From Pantoea allii (GTDB taxonomy: Bacteria; Pseudomonadota; Gammaproteobacteria; Enterobacterales; Enterobacteriaceae), in contig NZ_NTMH01000036.1 in assembly GCF_002307475.1 (NCBI RefSeq), positions 124,001 through 188,000 on the forward strand: a stretch of 64,000 nucleotides of DNA, in the 5' to 3' direction. The notes below the pieces were generated by a model. It ran no database searches and had not been told where the DNA came from. It saw only the letters and a list, made by a program, of their open reading frames with translations. The position numbers were made by a program, and so were the translations under genes. Shown here piece after piece: positions 38,043 to 48,573 of the stretch. The stretch's first letter is position 1. Each line of letters starts with the position of its first letter.

Positions 38043-38420
38043 ATGGACGAATACTCACCGAAACGGCATGATATTGCCCAGCTTAAATACTTGTGTGAGA
38101 GTTTGTTTGACGCAAGCATGGCGACATTAACTGACAGTCATCATGGCTGGGTTAATGATCCTACTGCCGAAAGCAATTTACAGCTAAACGATCTGATTGA
38201 GCATATCGCCTCTTTCACCATGAATTACAAAATTAAGCATGTTGAAGACGAAGCACTGATTACCCAAATCGATGAATATCTTGATGATACCTTTATGCTG
38301 TTCAGCAACTATAGTGTAAATACTCAGGACCTTCAGCGCTGGCAACGCTCAGCGAAACGTTTATTTAATCTGTTTACTGAAGAGTGCGCTTTTCTTCAAC
38401 AGCCAAGCCATTCATTATAG
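38043..38420 (+). CDS. tomB: Hha toxicity modulator TomB
   Basis: 125 residues, close to E. coli TomB (124); the two align well (MDEYSPKRHDIAQLKYLCES, HGWVNDPT, DEYLDDTFMLF). It works with Hha as an oxygen-dependent antitoxin in biofilm and persister control in E. coli. The start at 38043 matches the family; the frame is open to 38019. Operon with hha, 24 bases downstream. Confidence 0.95.
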   Translation: MDEYSPKRHDIAQLKYLCESLFDASMATLTDSHHGWVNDPTAESNLQLNDLIEHIASFTMNYKIKHVEDEALITQIDEYLDDTFMLFSNYSVNTQDLQRWQRSAKRLFNLFTEECAFLQQPSHSL

Positions 38421-38444
38421 TACTGACGTGAGAACGGTTTATTT

Positions 38445-38660
38445 ATGAACAAAACCCTAACTAAAACTGATTATTTGATGCGACTGAGGCGCTGTCGTTC
38501 AATTGACACGCTGGAAAGAGTGATTGAAAAAAATAAGTACGAATTACCCGATGACGAATTAGCAGTATTCTACTCAGCAGCCGACCATCGTCTGGCGGAA
38601 CTGACGATGAACAAGCTTTATGACAAAGTACCGGTCTCAGTCTGGAAATTTGTACGCTAA
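38445..38660 (+). CDS. hha: Hemolysin expression modulator Hha
   Basis: 71-residue nucleoid-associated protein (72 in E. coli) that binds H-NS and represses horizontally acquired genes. [20 protein letters not shown] and the C-terminal [10 protein letters not shown] are near-identical to E. coli. It mimics the H-NS oligomerisation domain and lacks a DNA-binding domain. Second gene of tomB-hha. Confidence 0.97.
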   Translation: MNKTLTKTDYLMRLRRCRSIDTLERVIEKNKYELPDDELAVFYSAADHRLAELTMNKLYDKVPVSVWKFVR

Positions 38661-38790
38661 GTTATTTTTGCTTTACGTTTAATCTGATTTCACCAGCCAG
38701 TATCTGCATAACTCGCCTGCCGGCAATGGAACGGCCCAGGCGAGCTTCGGCTGTTTATCATCTGAAGAAAGGGATGTGACAGAGATGAAA

Positions 38791-38904
38791 TGGTGGAGGC
38801 CCTGCCAGCTACATCCCGGCACACACGTCACCTGCTGCGGCTGCTTCCTTCCGGACCTGACCGAGTTCACAAGCTAGCATTGCGGGAGAACCAACAGGGC
38901 CTCC
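38791..38904 (-). ncRNA. ffs: 4.5S RNA of the signal recognition particle
   Basis: On the reverse strand the sequence reads like E. coli ffs over its full 114 bases: 5' GGAGGCCCTGTTGGTTCTCC, the conserved apical GGTCAGGTCCGGAAGGAAGC with the GGAA tetraloop and Ffh-binding region, and 3' GATGTAGCTGGCAGGGCC. The two ends pair into a long hairpin. It binds Ffh to form the bacterial SRP. Divergent from atl. Confidence 0.97.
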
Positions 38905-38935
38905 ATTGACTAGCCCTCATTTCGAGAGCGGAGGC

Positions 38936-38964
38936 ATTATCGGGGAAGCCCCCGGCAATTGCAA
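38936..38964 (-). promoter_or_regulatory. Sigma-70 promoter of ffs
   Basis: On the reverse strand TTGCAA (38964-38959) and GATAAT (38941-38936) are 17 bases apart, followed by a GC-rich discriminator (GCCTCCGC), as in stringently controlled stable RNA promoters. Confidence 0.75.
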
Positions 38965-39059
38965 GCCTGGTGGGGATGACCGTTGGTTTCTTGTACGATC
39001 GCCGATAATTAACCTGCATTGTGATAAAATCATCGTCTTTTTTTGGGCAGGGTAAGCCG

Positions 39060-39371
39060 ATGGACAGCACTGACAGCTTCAAACAGCGAATCTGGCAAAT
39101 TGTCGCCGCGATTCCACCCGGTAAAGTCACCACCTATGGTGACGTCGCATTGTTGGCCGGCTCGCCCAGAGCAGCACGTCAGGTCGGTGGCGTACTCAGT
39201 CGCTTACCCGAGGGCAGCACGCTTCCCTGGCATCGGGTGATTAACCGTCATGGCACGATTTCGTTGCAGGGTGACCGTTTATTCCGTCAGCGAGACGCGC
39301 TGGAAGCAGAAGGCGTTGAAGTGAGTGACGGCGGTGAGATTGATTTAGAAAAATATCGCTGGCGGTTTTAA
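39060..39371 (+). CDS. atl: Alkyltransferase-like protein Atl (YbaZ)
   Basis: 103-residue DNA-damage sensor that binds O6-alkylguanine and flags it for nucleotide excision repair. The fold is the C-terminal domain of O6-alkylguanine-DNA methyltransferase (PGKVTTYGDVALLAGSPRAARQVGG), but the reactive cysteine is tryptophan: PWHRVIN instead of PCHRV. It is therefore not a transferase. The start at 39060 follows GCAGGG. Confidence 0.94.
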   Translation: MDSTDSFKQRIWQIVAAIPPGKVTTYGDVALLAGSPRAARQVGGVLSRLPEGSTLPWHRVINRHGTISLQGDRLFRQRDALEAEGVEVSDGGEIDLEKYRWRF

Positions 39372-39376
39372 TGCAT

Positions 39377-39400
39377 CAGGGCGACAACGAGGTCGCCCTG
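39377..39400. terminator. Hairpin between convergent atl and ybaY
   Basis: CAGGGCGAC and GTCGCCCTG form a 9-bp stem with a 6-base loop. There is no T-run on either side. Confidence 0.55.
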
Positions 39401-39419
39401 AACATATCGCCCTAAGGCA

Positions 39420-39977
39420 TTACATGGTCGTCGGCGCAGGCACGGCGGCTGACGGGGTAACCTGAGTCGGTGAGGTGGACGGCACGCTGGTCGCTGCACC
39501 AGGTTGTGTCGCCATCGCCATTGATGGTACCGGCACTAACACCAGATCGGCTTTCGTTCCGCCCTGATTAATGACCGGTTTAACCTCTTCAGTAATAAAG
39601 GCCATTTTGCCGTCAACGGTAATCGCGGCGCTCAACAGGATACGTGCATTTGGCTGAATATCCGCTGGGTTGAAGGGCAGCACAAAGTGGAACGGTGCCT
39701 GTTTCCCATCCGTACGTACGACGCGCTGTGCCAGCACTTTTGACGGTGCGTCAGACACCGACGCATCGGACAGCGTCACGGTCAGCGCCGCATTCGGTGG
39801 AAGCGCGATACGTTGGCGGATATAGACCGATCCGCTGACGTTAGGCTGAGCAATCGTTGCTGTTTGTCCTGCTACCGCCGAACCCAACGTCGGGGTTGGC
39901 ACCGGTTTGCCTTTGTGTGCACAACCTGCGAGAGCCATTGCCATCGCTACGCCACTTAACACATGCCAGAATTTCAT
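39420..39977 (-). CDS. ybaY: YbaY family lipoprotein
   Basis: 185-residue glycan/pilotin-like lipoprotein (190 in E. coli). The lipobox LAGC ends at cysteine 19. The YbaY domain (ALTVTLSDASVSDAPSKVLAQ, IQPNARILLSAAITVDGK) is followed by a Pro/Thr/Ser-rich tail ending PTTM. Position 20 is Ala, so outer-membrane sorting is expected. Function not established. Confidence 0.92.
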   Translation of the reverse strand: MKFWHVLSGVAMAMALAGCAHKGKPVPTPTLGSAVAGQTATIAQPNVSGSVYIRQRIALPPNAALTVTLSDASVSDAPSKVLAQRVVRTDGKQAPFHFVLPFNPADIQPNARILLSAAITVDGKMAFITEEVKPVINQGGTKADLVLVPVPSMAMATQPGAATSVPSTSPTQVTPSAAVPAPTTM

Positions 39978-40168
39978 TGATGTCGTCTCCTTTTGATCAA
40001 AATGATTTTTAGCAGTGAATCTTCATTACAGCGTTTCACTCGCCGTATGCCTTAATGTTGGCACAAAATCAGAAGTTTGCCTGGTTGGATGAAAGACAGA
40101 AAGTCTGATTGACGGAAACTGGTCGGATCTTTCACACTGAGGTAAATACTGATAATCAGGAAAGCGCC

Positions 40169-41032
40169 ATGAGTCAGGCACTCGAAAATTTGCTTACTTT
40201 AATCCATCTGGAAAAAATCGAAGAAGGTCTGTTTCGCGGCCAGAGCGAAGATCTGGGACTGCGTCAGGTCTTTGGTGGTCAGGTCGTGGGACAGGCACTC
40301 TTTGCGGCCAAACAGACTGTCCCCGACGATCGCATTATCCATTCCTTCCACAGCTATTTTCTCCGCCCTGGCGACAGCCAGAAGCCCATTATTTACGATG
40401 TGGAAAGCCTGCGCGATGGTAAAAGCTTTAGCGCCCGTCGGGTTAGCGCCATTCAAAACGGCCAGCCGATTTTTTATATGACGGCCTCCTTCCAGGCACT
40501 GGAGAGCGGGTTTGAACATCAAAAGCCGATGCCGCAGGTAAAAGGGCCCGATAACTTACCTAATGAACAGCAGATGGCGCAAAAAATGGCCCATATGCTG
40601 CCAGAAAAACTGCGTGAAAAATTTATTGCCGAACGGCCGCTGGAAATTCGCCCGGTGCAGATCCACAACCCGCTGAGAGGTCATGTTGATAAACCACAGC
40701 GTCAGGTATGGATTCGGGCCAACGGAACGCTGCCAGACGATTTGCGCATCCATCAGTATCTGCTGGGCTATGCCTCCGATCTCAACTTTTTACCGGTGGC
40801 GCTACAGCCACATGGTAAAGGTTTTCTGGAAGCCGATATGCAGGTAGCGACGATAGATCACTCTATGTGGTTTCATCGTTCGCTGAACTTCAATGACTGG
40901 CTATTGTATAGCGTGGAGAGTACTTCCGCGTCAGGTGCGCGTGGCTTTGTACGTGGCGAATTTTATAACCGGCAAGGCGAGCTGGTGGCGTCAACGGTGC
41001 AGGAAGGGGTGATGCGCCAGCGTCACGAATAG
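40169..41032 (+). CDS. tesB: Acyl-CoA thioesterase II TesB
   Basis: Double hot-dog thioesterase hydrolysing medium- and long-chain acyl-CoA in the cytosol. It has 287 residues, about the E. coli length. The N-terminal [20 protein letters not shown] and the C-terminal DHSMWFHR plus EGVMRQR are highly conserved. The start at 40169 ([11 protein letters not shown]) matches E. coli; the frame is open to 40109. Divergent from ybaY. Confidence 0.97.
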   Translation: MSQALENLLTLIHLEKIEEGLFRGQSEDLGLRQVFGGQVVGQALFAAKQTVPDDRIIHSFHSYFLRPGDSQKPIIYDVESLRDGKSFSARRVSAIQNGQPIFYMTASFQALESGFEHQKPMPQVKGPDNLPNEQQMAQKMAHMLPEKLREKFIAERPLEIRPVQIHNPLRGHVDKPQRQVWIRANGTLPDDLRIHQYLLGYASDLNFLPVALQPHGKGFLEADMQVATIDHSMWFHRSLNFNDWLLYSVESTSASGARGFVRGEFYNRQGELVASTVQEGVMRQRHE

Positions 41033-41033
41033 C

Positions 41034-41059
41034 AAAAGGGGCGAAATCGCCCCTTTGTT
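41034..41059. terminator. Bidirectional terminator between tesB and amtB
   Basis: AAAGGGGCG and CGCCCCTTT form a 9-bp stem with a 4-base loop; A and T tracts on both sides let it work both ways. Confidence 0.85.
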
Positions 41060-41084
41060 TTATCGGTATCGCTGTAGAGATAAC

Positions 41085-42374
41085 TTATTGGTTGTAAGCG
41101 TTCTCGCCATGGCTGTTGACGTCCAGGCCTTCGCGCTCATGCTCTTCTGGTACACGCAGACCCACAATCATATCCGCCAGTTTGAAGCCAATGAAGGCCA
41201 CCACACCGGACCAGACAATCGTGACACCCACGCTCAGCAACTGAATCGAAACCTGATGACCCATGGTGACGCCTGGGGCATAACCTACGCCGCCCAGCGA
41301 GGAAGACGCGAATACACCTGTCAGGATACAACCGATGATGCCACAGACGCCGTGAACACCGAATACGTCGCAAGGATCGTCAACCCGCAGCCATCTTTTC
41401 AGCGTTGTCACGCCCCAGATGCCAGCCAGACCACCCACTAAACCGATAATTAACGCACCACCGACACCGACATAACCACAGGCTGGAGTGATGGCGACCA
41501 GGCCAGCAATGAAGCCAGAACAGGCACCTAACAGCGAAGGTTTGCCGCGCATCGCCCACTCACCAAAGGTCCATGCCAGCACGGCACCCGCAGTTGCAAC
41601 AACGGTATTCAGGAAGGCCAGTGCAGCAATTTCGTTAGCGGCAGACGCCGACCCTGCGTTAAAACCAAACCAGCCGACATACAGAATCGCCGTACCGGTG
41701 AACACCATCGGCAAGTTATGCGGTTTAAACGCCTCTTTACCAAAACCGGCACGTTTACCCACCAGGTAAGCACCGACCAGGCCTGCAACCGCAGCGTTAA
41801 TGTGCACCACCGTGCCGCCTGCAAAATCCAGTGCGCCATCCTGAGCCAGCAAACCGCCCGCCCATACCATATGTGCGATAGGCACATAGGCCAGCGTGAG
41901 CCACACCAGGACAAAAATCAGTACCGCGGAGAAGCGAATACGTTCAGCAATAGCACCGACAACCAGCCCTACGGTAATACAGGCAAACGAGGCCTGGAAT
42001 GCCACGTGGATATATTGATAAAAGCTGCCCATCACCGCTGTCAGAGCAATGTTTTTCAGCATCACCCAGTTAAAGCTACCAAAGAAGGCGTTACCTTCAC
42101 TGAAAGCCAGTGAGTAGCCATAAATGACCCACAGCACGCACACCAGCGAAAAGGTCACAGCCACCTGGGTTAGCATAGAAAGGACGTTTTTACCGCGGAT
42201 CAGGCCACCGTAAAACAGCGCAATCCCAGGAATTGACATAAACAGCACCAGCGCGGTGCAAATCATCATAAAGGCGTTATCGGCTTTGTCTGCAACGGCA
42301 GGTGCAGCAGCCATTGCCAGCGACGGTAACAGTGCCAGGCTGGTGAGGCCCAACTTGGTCAGCATTTTATTCAT
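41085..42374 (-). CDS. amtB: Ammonium transporter AmtB
   Basis: Trimeric inner-membrane ammonium channel, 429 residues against 428. A cleaved signal peptide (ending SLAMA) precedes eleven helices. Conserved: the twin pore histidines (VVHINAA and FGVHGVCG), and the periplasmic recruitment region SFYQYIHVAFQASFA. Downstream of glnK, 34 bases; GlnK blocks the channel when nitrogen is plentiful. Confidence 0.98.
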   Translation of the reverse strand: MNKMLTKLGLTSLALLPSLAMAAAPAVADKADNAFMMICTALVLFMSIPGIALFYGGLIRGKNVLSMLTQVAVTFSLVCVLWVIYGYSLAFSEGNAFFGSFNWVMLKNIALTAVMGSFYQYIHVAFQASFACITVGLVVGAIAERIRFSAVLIFVLVWLTLAYVPIAHMVWAGGLLAQDGALDFAGGTVVHINAAVAGLVGAYLVGKRAGFGKEAFKPHNLPMVFTGTAILYVGWFGFNAGSASAANEIAALAFLNTVVATAGAVLAWTFGEWAMRGKPSLLGACSGFIAGLVAITPACGYVGVGGALIIGLVGGLAGIWGVTTLKRWLRVDDPCDVFGVHGVCGIIGCILTGVFASSSLGGVGYAPGVTMGHQVSIQLLSVGVTIVWSGVVAFIGFKLADMIVGLRVPEEHEREGLDVNSHGENAYNQ

Positions 42375-42408
42375 TTTTTTTCCATCCCATCACATTACTG
42401 AGTCTTGT

Positions 42409-42747
42409 TTACAGTGCGGCTTCGTCGGTTTCGCCGGTACGTATGCGAATCACGCGCTGCAGTTCAGCAACGAAAATCTTACCGTCGCCAATTTTTCCGG
42501 TGTAAGCCGATTTACTGATTACGTCCACCACTTCGTCCAGTTGGTCATCGGCAATGGCGATATCAATTTTTACTTTAGGCAGAAAGTTCACGCTGTATTC
42601 CGCCCCACGGTACAGTTCGGCGTGCCCTTTCTGACGCCCAAAACCTTTCACTTCGGAGACGGTCAGTCCCTGAATACCAATTGAGGATAATGCCTCTCGC
42701 ACATCTTCAAGCTTGAACGGCTTAATTACGACGGTAACCAGCTTCAT
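42409..42747 (-). CDS. glnK: Nitrogen regulatory PII protein GlnK
   Basis: 112-residue PII signal protein sensing 2-oxoglutarate and ATP/ADP. The T-loop GHAELYRGAEYSVNFLPK carries the uridylylated Tyr51. The C-terminal GKIFVAELQRVIRIRTGE is typical. First gene of glnK-amtB; a sigma-54 promoter and NtrC-like sites lie upstream, so it is induced under nitrogen limitation. Confidence 0.98.
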   Translation of the reverse strand: MKLVTVVIKPFKLEDVREALSSIGIQGLTVSEVKGFGRQKGHAELYRGAEYSVNFLPKVKIDIAIADDQLDEVVDVISKSAYTGKIGDGKIFVAELQRVIRIRTGETDEAAL

Positions 42748-42801
42748 AGCCTCTCCTTAAGGGTTTGAAATAAGTAAGTCTCATGGACACGCAGAGACTT
42801 A

Positions 42802-42817
42802 AGCAAAGCCTGTGCCA
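42802..42817 (-). promoter_or_regulatory. Sigma-54 promoter of glnK-amtB
   Basis: On the reverse strand TGGCAC-AGGCT-TTGCT, a full match to the -24/-12 consensus TGGCAC-N5-TTGCW, 55 bases before glnK. Confidence 0.95.
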
Positions 42818-42924
42818 GATGTAATTAAAGGATGAAATCAGTTATCAGGCCGCGACGGAATAAGGCTCAGTTAATGCTGAATATGTGGACAGGAAAAGTC
42901 AGAAGGACAGATAAGCGAAGCGGA

Positions 42925-42941
42925 TGCACATCTTTGGTGCG
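42925..42941. promoter_or_regulatory. NtrC enhancer site, promoter-proximal
   Basis: TGCACATCTTTGGTGCG resembles the NtrC consensus TGCACCA-N3-TGGTGCA and lies about 110 bases above the sigma-54 promoter. Confidence 0.75.
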
Positions 42942-42986
42942 CTCAGGCTCAAAGACGTGCATCCAAACGGATCAAGGGAGAAAATA

Positions 42987-43003
42987 TGTGCAAAAAAGGT
43001 GCA
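42987..43003. promoter_or_regulatory. NtrC-like site, promoter-distal
   Basis: TGTGCAAAAAAGGTGCA keeps one NtrC half-site (GGTGCA) and a weaker left half. About 170 bases above the promoter, ending next to the mdlB stop. Confidence 0.55.
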
Positions 43004-43004
43004 A

Positions 43005-44780
43005 TCAGACGGCGCTGACTAACGGCGCGGCCAGTTCCAGCTCTTCACCTGCCTGTTGCAGCTGGTACATTTGCCAATAGCGCCCCTGTAATGCCAGGAG
43101 TTGCTGATGCGTGCCCTGCTCCACCACGTTACCGCGGTGCAGCACCAGAATGTTGTCGGCTTCGGTGATAGTCGAGAGGCGATGAGCGATCACTACCAGC
43201 GTCGTATGCTGACGCAGGGTACGCAGAGTGTGCTGAATCGCCTGCTCTGTGCCGGAGTCGATATTGGCAGTGGCTTCATCAAGAATAAGGATCTTCGGCA
43301 ACTGCACCAGCACACGCGCCAGCGCCAGTAACTGCTTTTGCCCCACAGACAGGTTATTCCCCTGCTCGCCCAGTCGGGTGTGAATGCCGTCGGGCAAGGC
43401 GCGGGCCAGCGGTGCCAGTTGCACCTGCTCCAACGCTGTCCACACCGCGTCTTCACTGATATCCCGGCCCAGACGCACGTTGGCCAGCAGCGAATCGGCC
43501 AGCACCACCGGGTCCTGCTGCACCATAGCGATATCGCGTCGTAGCGCGTGGTGGGAATACTCGCCCAGCGGGCGATCGTCAAGCCTGACCTGGCCGCGCG
43601 TCACCGGGTAGTAACCCATTAACAGGTTTGCCAGCGTGCTTTTACCGCTACCGGTATGACCGACCAGGGCAACAAAACCGCGTGAGGGGACATCCAGACT
43701 AATATTGCTCAGCACGTCGCGATTATCGCGATAGGCAAAACTGAGGTTATTCAGCGTAATCCGCCCTGACGTCATCGGCTGGTCACTGTCACCATAACGC
43801 TGTTGCGGTGCATCCATCAGTTCAAAAATACGTTCGCCCGCCACGACCGCCTGCTGCAACATGGACTGCTGCGTCGTGAGTTCAATCAGCGGCTCGTTAA
43901 GCCGTCCCAGATAGGTGATAAACGCGTACAGTACGCCGACTTCGAAAACACCCGGCATCGAAAAACTGAACAACAGCAGTAAGCCACACAGCACCAGTGC
44001 CGAAAACAGGCTTAAGAGTGGCCGCAGCAGGAAACCATCAAGCCGCAGCGTTTGCATGCGCGCCAGATAGTGAGAGCGGCTGGCCTCACCCATGCGTTCG
44101 CCAAAGCGCGCCTGCTGGCGAAACTGCTGTATCACGCTCATCCCACTGATCACTTCGTTAAAGCCGTTATTGATATCGGCCAGATAGCTGCGAACGCGCC
44201 GGGCTATCGGCGTGCTGAAGCGCTGATAAATCAGCATCACGATAAGCACCATAGGGAAAATCAACATGGCCACCAGCGCCATGCGCCAGTCCAGACTGAA
44301 CATGGCCACCATCATTGCGCCCACCAGTGCCGCACTTCGCAGAACGGTTGCCACAACGGTCACATACAGATCCCTGACGACTTCGGTGTCGTTGGTCACC
44401 CGGGAAATCAGTTGTCCAACCGGCTGGGTATCAAATGCGGCAAGAGGCTGACGCAGGGCCGCGTCCATGGCATCGGTGCGTAAACGCTGTACCACGCCAA
44501 TAGCGGCCTGGTTAAACAGCAGCGCCTGGCCGTAATGCAGCGCAGCGGCCAGCAGTTGCAACAGAATAAAACTCACCACCAGGCCCGCCACAATGCCCCA
44601 GGGCATGTGATGCTTCGCCACCAGATTATCGATAAAATAACTCACCAGTACGGGACCGGTGACTTCGGCGGCGGCGGCAACCCACAGCATTAACACCGCC
44701 AGCGACAGGGATTTGCGCCAGGGTTTACCGTAACTCAGCAGGCGTTTGAGTGTTGGCCACATCGGTTGTGACTTAGTCAT
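43005..44780 (-). CDS. mdlB: ABC exporter half-transporter MdlB
   Basis: Multidrug-type exporter subunit, 591 residues against 593. Six helices (about 20-310) and a nucleotide-binding domain: Walker [10 protein letters not shown], signature [15 protein letters not shown], Walker [14 protein letters not shown]-loop VVIAHRLST. The ATG at 44780 follows AAGGAG and overlaps the mdlA stop; the frame is open to 44810. With MdlA it forms a heterodimer; substrates unproven. Confidence 0.95.
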   Translation of the reverse strand: MTKSQPMWPTLKRLLSYGKPWRKSLSLAVLMLWVAAAAEVTGPVLVSYFIDNLVAKHHMPWGIVAGLVVSFILLQLLAAALHYGQALLFNQAAIGVVQRLRTDAMDAALRQPLAAFDTQPVGQLISRVTNDTEVVRDLYVTVVATVLRSAALVGAMMVAMFSLDWRMALVAMLIFPMVLIVMLIYQRFSTPIARRVRSYLADINNGFNEVISGMSVIQQFRQQARFGERMGEASRSHYLARMQTLRLDGFLLRPLLSLFSALVLCGLLLLFSFSMPGVFEVGVLYAFITYLGRLNEPLIELTTQQSMLQQAVVAGERIFELMDAPQQRYGDSDQPMTSGRITLNNLSFAYRDNRDVLSNISLDVPSRGFVALVGHTGSGKSTLANLLMGYYPVTRGQVRLDDRPLGEYSHHALRRDIAMVQQDPVVLADSLLANVRLGRDISEDAVWTALEQVQLAPLARALPDGIHTRLGEQGNNLSVGQKQLLALARVLVQLPKILILDEATANIDSGTEQAIQHTLRTLRQHTTLVVIAHRLSTITEADNILVLHRGNVVEQGTHQQLLALQGRYWQMYQLQQAGEELELAAPLVSAV

Positions 44781-46542
44781 GTGGCGCTCCTTTTTCAGTT
44801 TCATCATCATCCAGCGCGGCTTCCAGTTGCTGATAGCGGTACATATCCCGATACCAGCCCGCGTTGTTGCTCAGGGCGGCATGGTCGCCGCGTTGCGCTA
44901 CGGTTCCCTGATGTAACACCAGAATCTCACTGGCTTCAGTCAGTGCGGATAAGCGATGGGCGCTAATGATCAACGTTTTTCCTTTCCCCCACTGGCGCAG
45001 ATTATGCAGAATGTCATGCTCGGTGCGCCCGTCAACCGCCGACAGTGCATCGTCCAGAACCAGGATCTCTGCATTGAGCAGCAGGGCACGCGCGATTGAG
45101 ATACGCTGCTTTTGGCCGCCCGACAGCATGACACCGCGCTCCCCGACTTCGGTTTCATACCCTTGCGGCAGGCGTAAGATATCGTCATGGACGCAGGCCA
45201 TTTTTGCCGCCTGCTCGATATCCTCCTGACGGGCATCGGGCTTGCCCAGCGCGATGTTATTGGCCACGCTGTCGGAAAACAAAAACGGCGTCTGGCTGAC
45301 CACCGCCAGGCGGCTGCGCCAGCTGTCCAGACGCAGTTGCGGCAGCGGAATCGCATGATAGCGAATATCCCCTTGCTGAATATCGAAGTGGCGCTGAATC
45401 AAACTCAGCAAGGTGGTTTTACCACTGCCGGTCGGGCCACACAGGCCCAGCATATCGCCAGGCTTAAGCTGAAACTCAACGTGGCTCAGGATCGCGCCCG
45501 AGCTGGCGGGATAGCGAAACTCACGAATGGCAACCTGCAGCGTCCCTGCCCGCTCGGGCAACGTTTTATCGCCGTCTTCAACCACCGGTGCCTCAGAGAG
45601 TAACGCACGAATCCGGCTCCAGGCAGCACTGCCACGCTCAACAATGTTGAACATCCATGCCAGCGCCAGCATCGGCCAGATCATCAAACCAAGATACATC
45701 ACAAAGCTGGTGAGCTGCCCGAGCGTCATTTGCTCATGCCACACCAGCCAGCTTCCACCGCCAATCGCCAGCAGGTTGGCAAAGCCAATCGCGATATAAA
45801 TGGTGGGATCAAAACGCGCGTCTACCCGCGCAACACGCAGGTTTTTCTCGCCGGTGTCGCGGGCAATATCGGCAAACTGCTCTGACTGATGCTGCTCCAG
45901 GCCAAACGCCTTGATCATTCGGATACTGGTCAGGCTCTCTTGCGTCTGGTCGTTCAGACTGGAAAAGGCTGCCTGCGCCAGTTTGAAACGGTTATGCAAC
46001 TGCTCGCCATAGCGGTGAATCACCAGCGCCATAAATGGCATGGGTATCAGCGACACCAGCGTCAACTGCCAGCTGATTTGGGTACTCATGGCAATCAACA
46101 CCACGCATCCCATCACCAGGGAATCCACCAGCGTCAGCACGCCTTCACCGGCGGCAAAGACCACACGATCGACATCGTTGGTGGCGCGGGCAATAAGATC
46201 GCCGGTGCGGTGACGCAAATAAAAGGCTGGCTGCTGACGGCTGAGCTGACGATAAAAATCTTCGCGCAGCTCAACGGCCAGCTGGTAGGATGCCCCAAAT
46301 AACAGCACGCGCCAGACATAGCGCAGCAGATAAACCACCACGGCCGTCAGCAACATAATGCCAATCCACATCATTATGTGGCGGGCGCTCATGTTCTGAT
46401 GGGTGACACCGTCAACAATCACGCCCACAACCCAGGGCGGCAGTAATTGCAGTACGGCAATAACGATCAGCAAGGTCACGGCGCCAAGGTAGCGTCGCCA
46501 CTCACGAATAAAATACCAACTTAACTGGCTGAATAATCGCAC
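44773..46542 (-). CDS. mdlA: ABC exporter half-transporter MdlA
   Basis: Partner of MdlB, 589 residues (590 in E. coli). N-terminal membrane domain starting [20 protein letters not shown]; Walker [10 protein letters not shown], signature [15 protein letters not shown], Walker [14 protein letters not shown], the aspartate replacing the catalytic glutamate as in the E. coli protein, which makes this a degenerate site of an asymmetric heterodimer. It lies downstream of decR on the same strand. Confidence 0.95.
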   Translation of the reverse strand: MRLFSQLSWYFIREWRRYLGAVTLLIVIAVLQLLPPWVVGVIVDGVTHQNMSARHIMMWIGIMLLTAVVVYLLRYVWRVLLFGASYQLAVELREDFYRQLSRQQPAFYLRHRTGDLIARATNDVDRVVFAAGEGVLTLVDSLVMGCVVLIAMSTQISWQLTLVSLIPMPFMALVIHRYGEQLHNRFKLAQAAFSSLNDQTQESLTSIRMIKAFGLEQHQSEQFADIARDTGEKNLRVARVDARFDPTIYIAIGFANLLAIGGGSWLVWHEQMTLGQLTSFVMYLGLMIWPMLALAWMFNIVERGSAAWSRIRALLSEAPVVEDGDKTLPERAGTLQVAIREFRYPASSGAILSHVEFQLKPGDMLGLCGPTGSGKTTLLSLIQRHFDIQQGDIRYHAIPLPQLRLDSWRSRLAVVSQTPFLFSDSVANNIALGKPDARQEDIEQAAKMACVHDDILRLPQGYETEVGERGVMLSGGQKQRISIARALLLNAEILVLDDALSAVDGRTEHDILHNLRQWGKGKTLIISAHRLSALTEASEILVLHQGTVAQRGDHAALSNNAGWYRDMYRYQQLEAALDDDETEKGAPHD

Positions 46543-46566
46543 AAGGCTGCTCTCAATCTCTGGTAC

Positions 46567-47028
46567 TCAAGGGCCAACAGGCAGGGCTGTCGTGTATTTA
46601 ATCTCTTCCATCGCAAAGCTGGAGGTCACATCGATCAGGCCTGTTACACCATTAACTAAACGCTTATAAAAGGCATCATAACTTTTCATGTCGGCAACCT
46701 GAATACGCAGTAAATAATCGTACTCACCGGCCATACGGTAAAAGCCCATCACTTCCGGCATGCTCTGCACCACCGAGACGAACTCCTGATACCAGGCTTT
46801 ACTGTGCTGGGTGGTTTTGACAAACATAAACGCCGTCAGGGAAAGGCCAAGTTTTTCATTGTCCAGCAGTGCAACCCGCCCGCGAATAATGCCATCTTCT
46901 TCCAGCTTTTTCAGGCGCTTCCAGCAGGGCGTGGTAGTGAGATTCACCGCGTCCGCCAGCACCTGGAGCGAGGTAGTGCAGTCCTGCTGCAACATAGCCA
47001 GCAATTTAAGGTCAATTTTATCTGGCAT
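46567..47028 (-). CDS. decR: Lrp/AsnC-family cysteine-responsive regulator DecR (CcdR-type)
   Basis: 153 residues against 152 for E. coli DecR (YbaO). N-terminal helix-turn-helix ([23 protein letters not shown]) and C-terminal RAM ligand domain ([24 protein letters not shown]). In E. coli it activates a cysteine detoxification operon; the Pantoea homologue CcdR activates a cysteine desulfhydrase gene (ccdA). Here a desulfhydrase-like gene lies divergent. The start at 47028 follows GGAGG; the frame is open to 47067. Confidence 0.93.
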   Translation of the reverse strand: MPDKIDLKLLAMLQQDCTTSLQVLADAVNLTTTPCWKRLKKLEEDGIIRGRVALLDNEKLGLSLTAFMFVKTTQHSKAWYQEFVSVVQSMPEVMGFYRMAGEYDYLLRIQVADMKSYDAFYKRLVNGVTGLIDVTSSFAMEEIKYTTALPVGP

Positions 47029-47145
47029 ATGGGCCTCCGGTAGAATTATTTTCTCCATTACCGCCATTTTAACGCAAAACCTGCAAGCTCTTTTTCCTGC
47101 ACGTGCCTTAAGATAGTGACTTTCACCCGAGCGGAAATGAACCCT

Positions 47146-48180
47146 ATGTCAACATGCTGGATACGCCACGCGATTAACGAAATAAACGCTGACTTTCAAC
47201 GCTCAGCGGACACGCACTTAATTCGCTTCAGTTTGCCGGATTTTCCGGGCATTGGGTTCTATCTGAAAGATGAAAGTACGCATCCCAGCGGAAGCCTGAA
47301 ACATCGCCTGGCGCGTTCCCTGTTTCTTTATGCGCTTGCCAATGGTTGGATCAAACAAGGCACGCCTGTTATTGAAGCCTCTTCTGGCAGTACCGCCGTC
47401 TCTGAAGCCTATTTTGCTCGCCTGTTGGGCTTACCCTTTATTGCCGTGATGCCAGCCAGCACTGCAAAGCGGAAAATTGAGCAAATTACCTTCTACGGCG
47501 GTCAGTGCCATTTTGTCAGCGATCCCTGTCAGCTCTATGCCGAATCCGAGCGTCTGGCCCGGGAACTGAACGGCCACTTTATGGATCAGTTTACCTATGC
47601 TGAACGGGCAACCGACTGGCGCGGCAACAACAATATTGCCGAAAGTATTTTCCGCCAGATGGCGAACGAGCCTTTTCCTGTTCCTCATACGTTAATTATG
47701 AGCGCGGGCACCGGCGGTACGTCAGCCACATTGGGGCGCTATATCCGCTATCAGGGATGCGATACGCGCTTACTGGTGGTCGATCCGCAGCATTCGGTTT
47801 TTTATGACTACTGGCAAAATCGTGATGCCACTCTGACCAGCAATCGCGGCAGCATGATTGAAGGTATTGGTCGCCCACGCGTTGAACCCTCCTTTATGCC
47901 TGATGTGATTGATGAAATGATCAAAGTGCCCGATGGCGCAACAATTGCCGCCATGCTGAAGCTGGAAACCCTGTTGGGACGTAAACCTGGCCCCTCTACC
48001 GGCACGAATTTTTGGGGCATGATGCAGGTAGCAAAACGCTTACGCGATAACAACGAGCAAGGCTCGCTGGTGACGCTCCTGTGCGACAGTGGCGAACGTT
48101 ATCTTGATACCTACTATCAACCCGAATGGGTGGCTCAGCATATTGGCGAGATTGCGCCATGGCAGCATGAGCTGGCCTGA
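47146..48180 (+). CDS. ccdA: PLP-dependent cysteine desulfhydrase (CcdA-like)
   Basis: 344-residue cysteine-synthase-fold enzyme. The PLP lysine lies in [11 protein letters not shown] (about residues 45-55), a substrate loop is [10 protein letters not shown], and [11 protein letters not shown] is the phosphate-binding loop. It belongs to the group of PLP enzymes annotated as cysteine synthase family, including the major cysteine-inducible desulfhydrase CcdA of Pantoea ananatis. It is divergent from the DecR-type regulator, which fits induction by cysteine. The start could be 47137 or 47146. Activity is inferred from family and context. Confidence 0.78.
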   Translation: MSTCWIRHAINEINADFQRSADTHLIRFSLPDFPGIGFYLKDESTHPSGSLKHRLARSLFLYALANGWIKQGTPVIEASSGSTAVSEAYFARLLGLPFIAVMPASTAKRKIEQITFYGGQCHFVSDPCQLYAESERLARELNGHFMDQFTYAERATDWRGNNNIAESIFRQMANEPFPVPHTLIMSAGTGGTSATLGRYIRYQGCDTRLLVVDPQHSVFYDYWQNRDATLTSNRGSMIEGIGRPRVEPSFMPDVIDEMIKVPDGATIAAMLKLETLLGRKPGPSTGTNFWGMMQVAKRLRDNNEQGSLVTLLCDSGERYLDTYYQPEWVAQHIGEIAPWQHELA

Positions 48181-48573
48181 GGTGGCGATCAAGCCTGTCT
48201 TCTGGCATGCGGGTTGGATAACAGCGGCCGGAGTAACCAGGGTGCCGGGGTTCGTGGCTCGTGTCTGGCAGGCTCAGCGATGACAAGTCCATCCTGTTGA
48301 CGCTGCCGGCCTCAATCTGTTTAGCGCCCATTCCACTGACGTCACCTGACGCCCTCACCTGCCCCTTTCCGCTGACGCGGTTAGGCTTCTCGCCAGCCCC
48401 ACGGTACTAATCTGAGCGCGTGCTGTACCCGTTACCAGGGGACCGCCGCGCTGCGGAAACCGTTGAGGACCAGCGTTCATTGGTATTCTCCTGATAGTGA
48501 CCGCCGCTTGCAGCTGTTCAGCAACGCCCTGAGGTATTACCATAAGCACCAATTTTTGTTATTAGGACGAGCC
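48181..48573. other. Non-coding gap between ccdA and queC
   Basis: 393 bases without a supported gene. E. coli has ybaE and cof between decR and queC; no in-frame remnant of either is visible to me. The end of the gap (48530-48573) is AT-rich and should hold the queC promoter. I see no clear preQ1 riboswitch fold. Confidence 0.55.

Noticed and set aside
48530..48573. Possible preQ1 riboswitch before queC
   Set aside because: I could not find the H-type pseudoknot pattern; only an AT-rich leader is visible.
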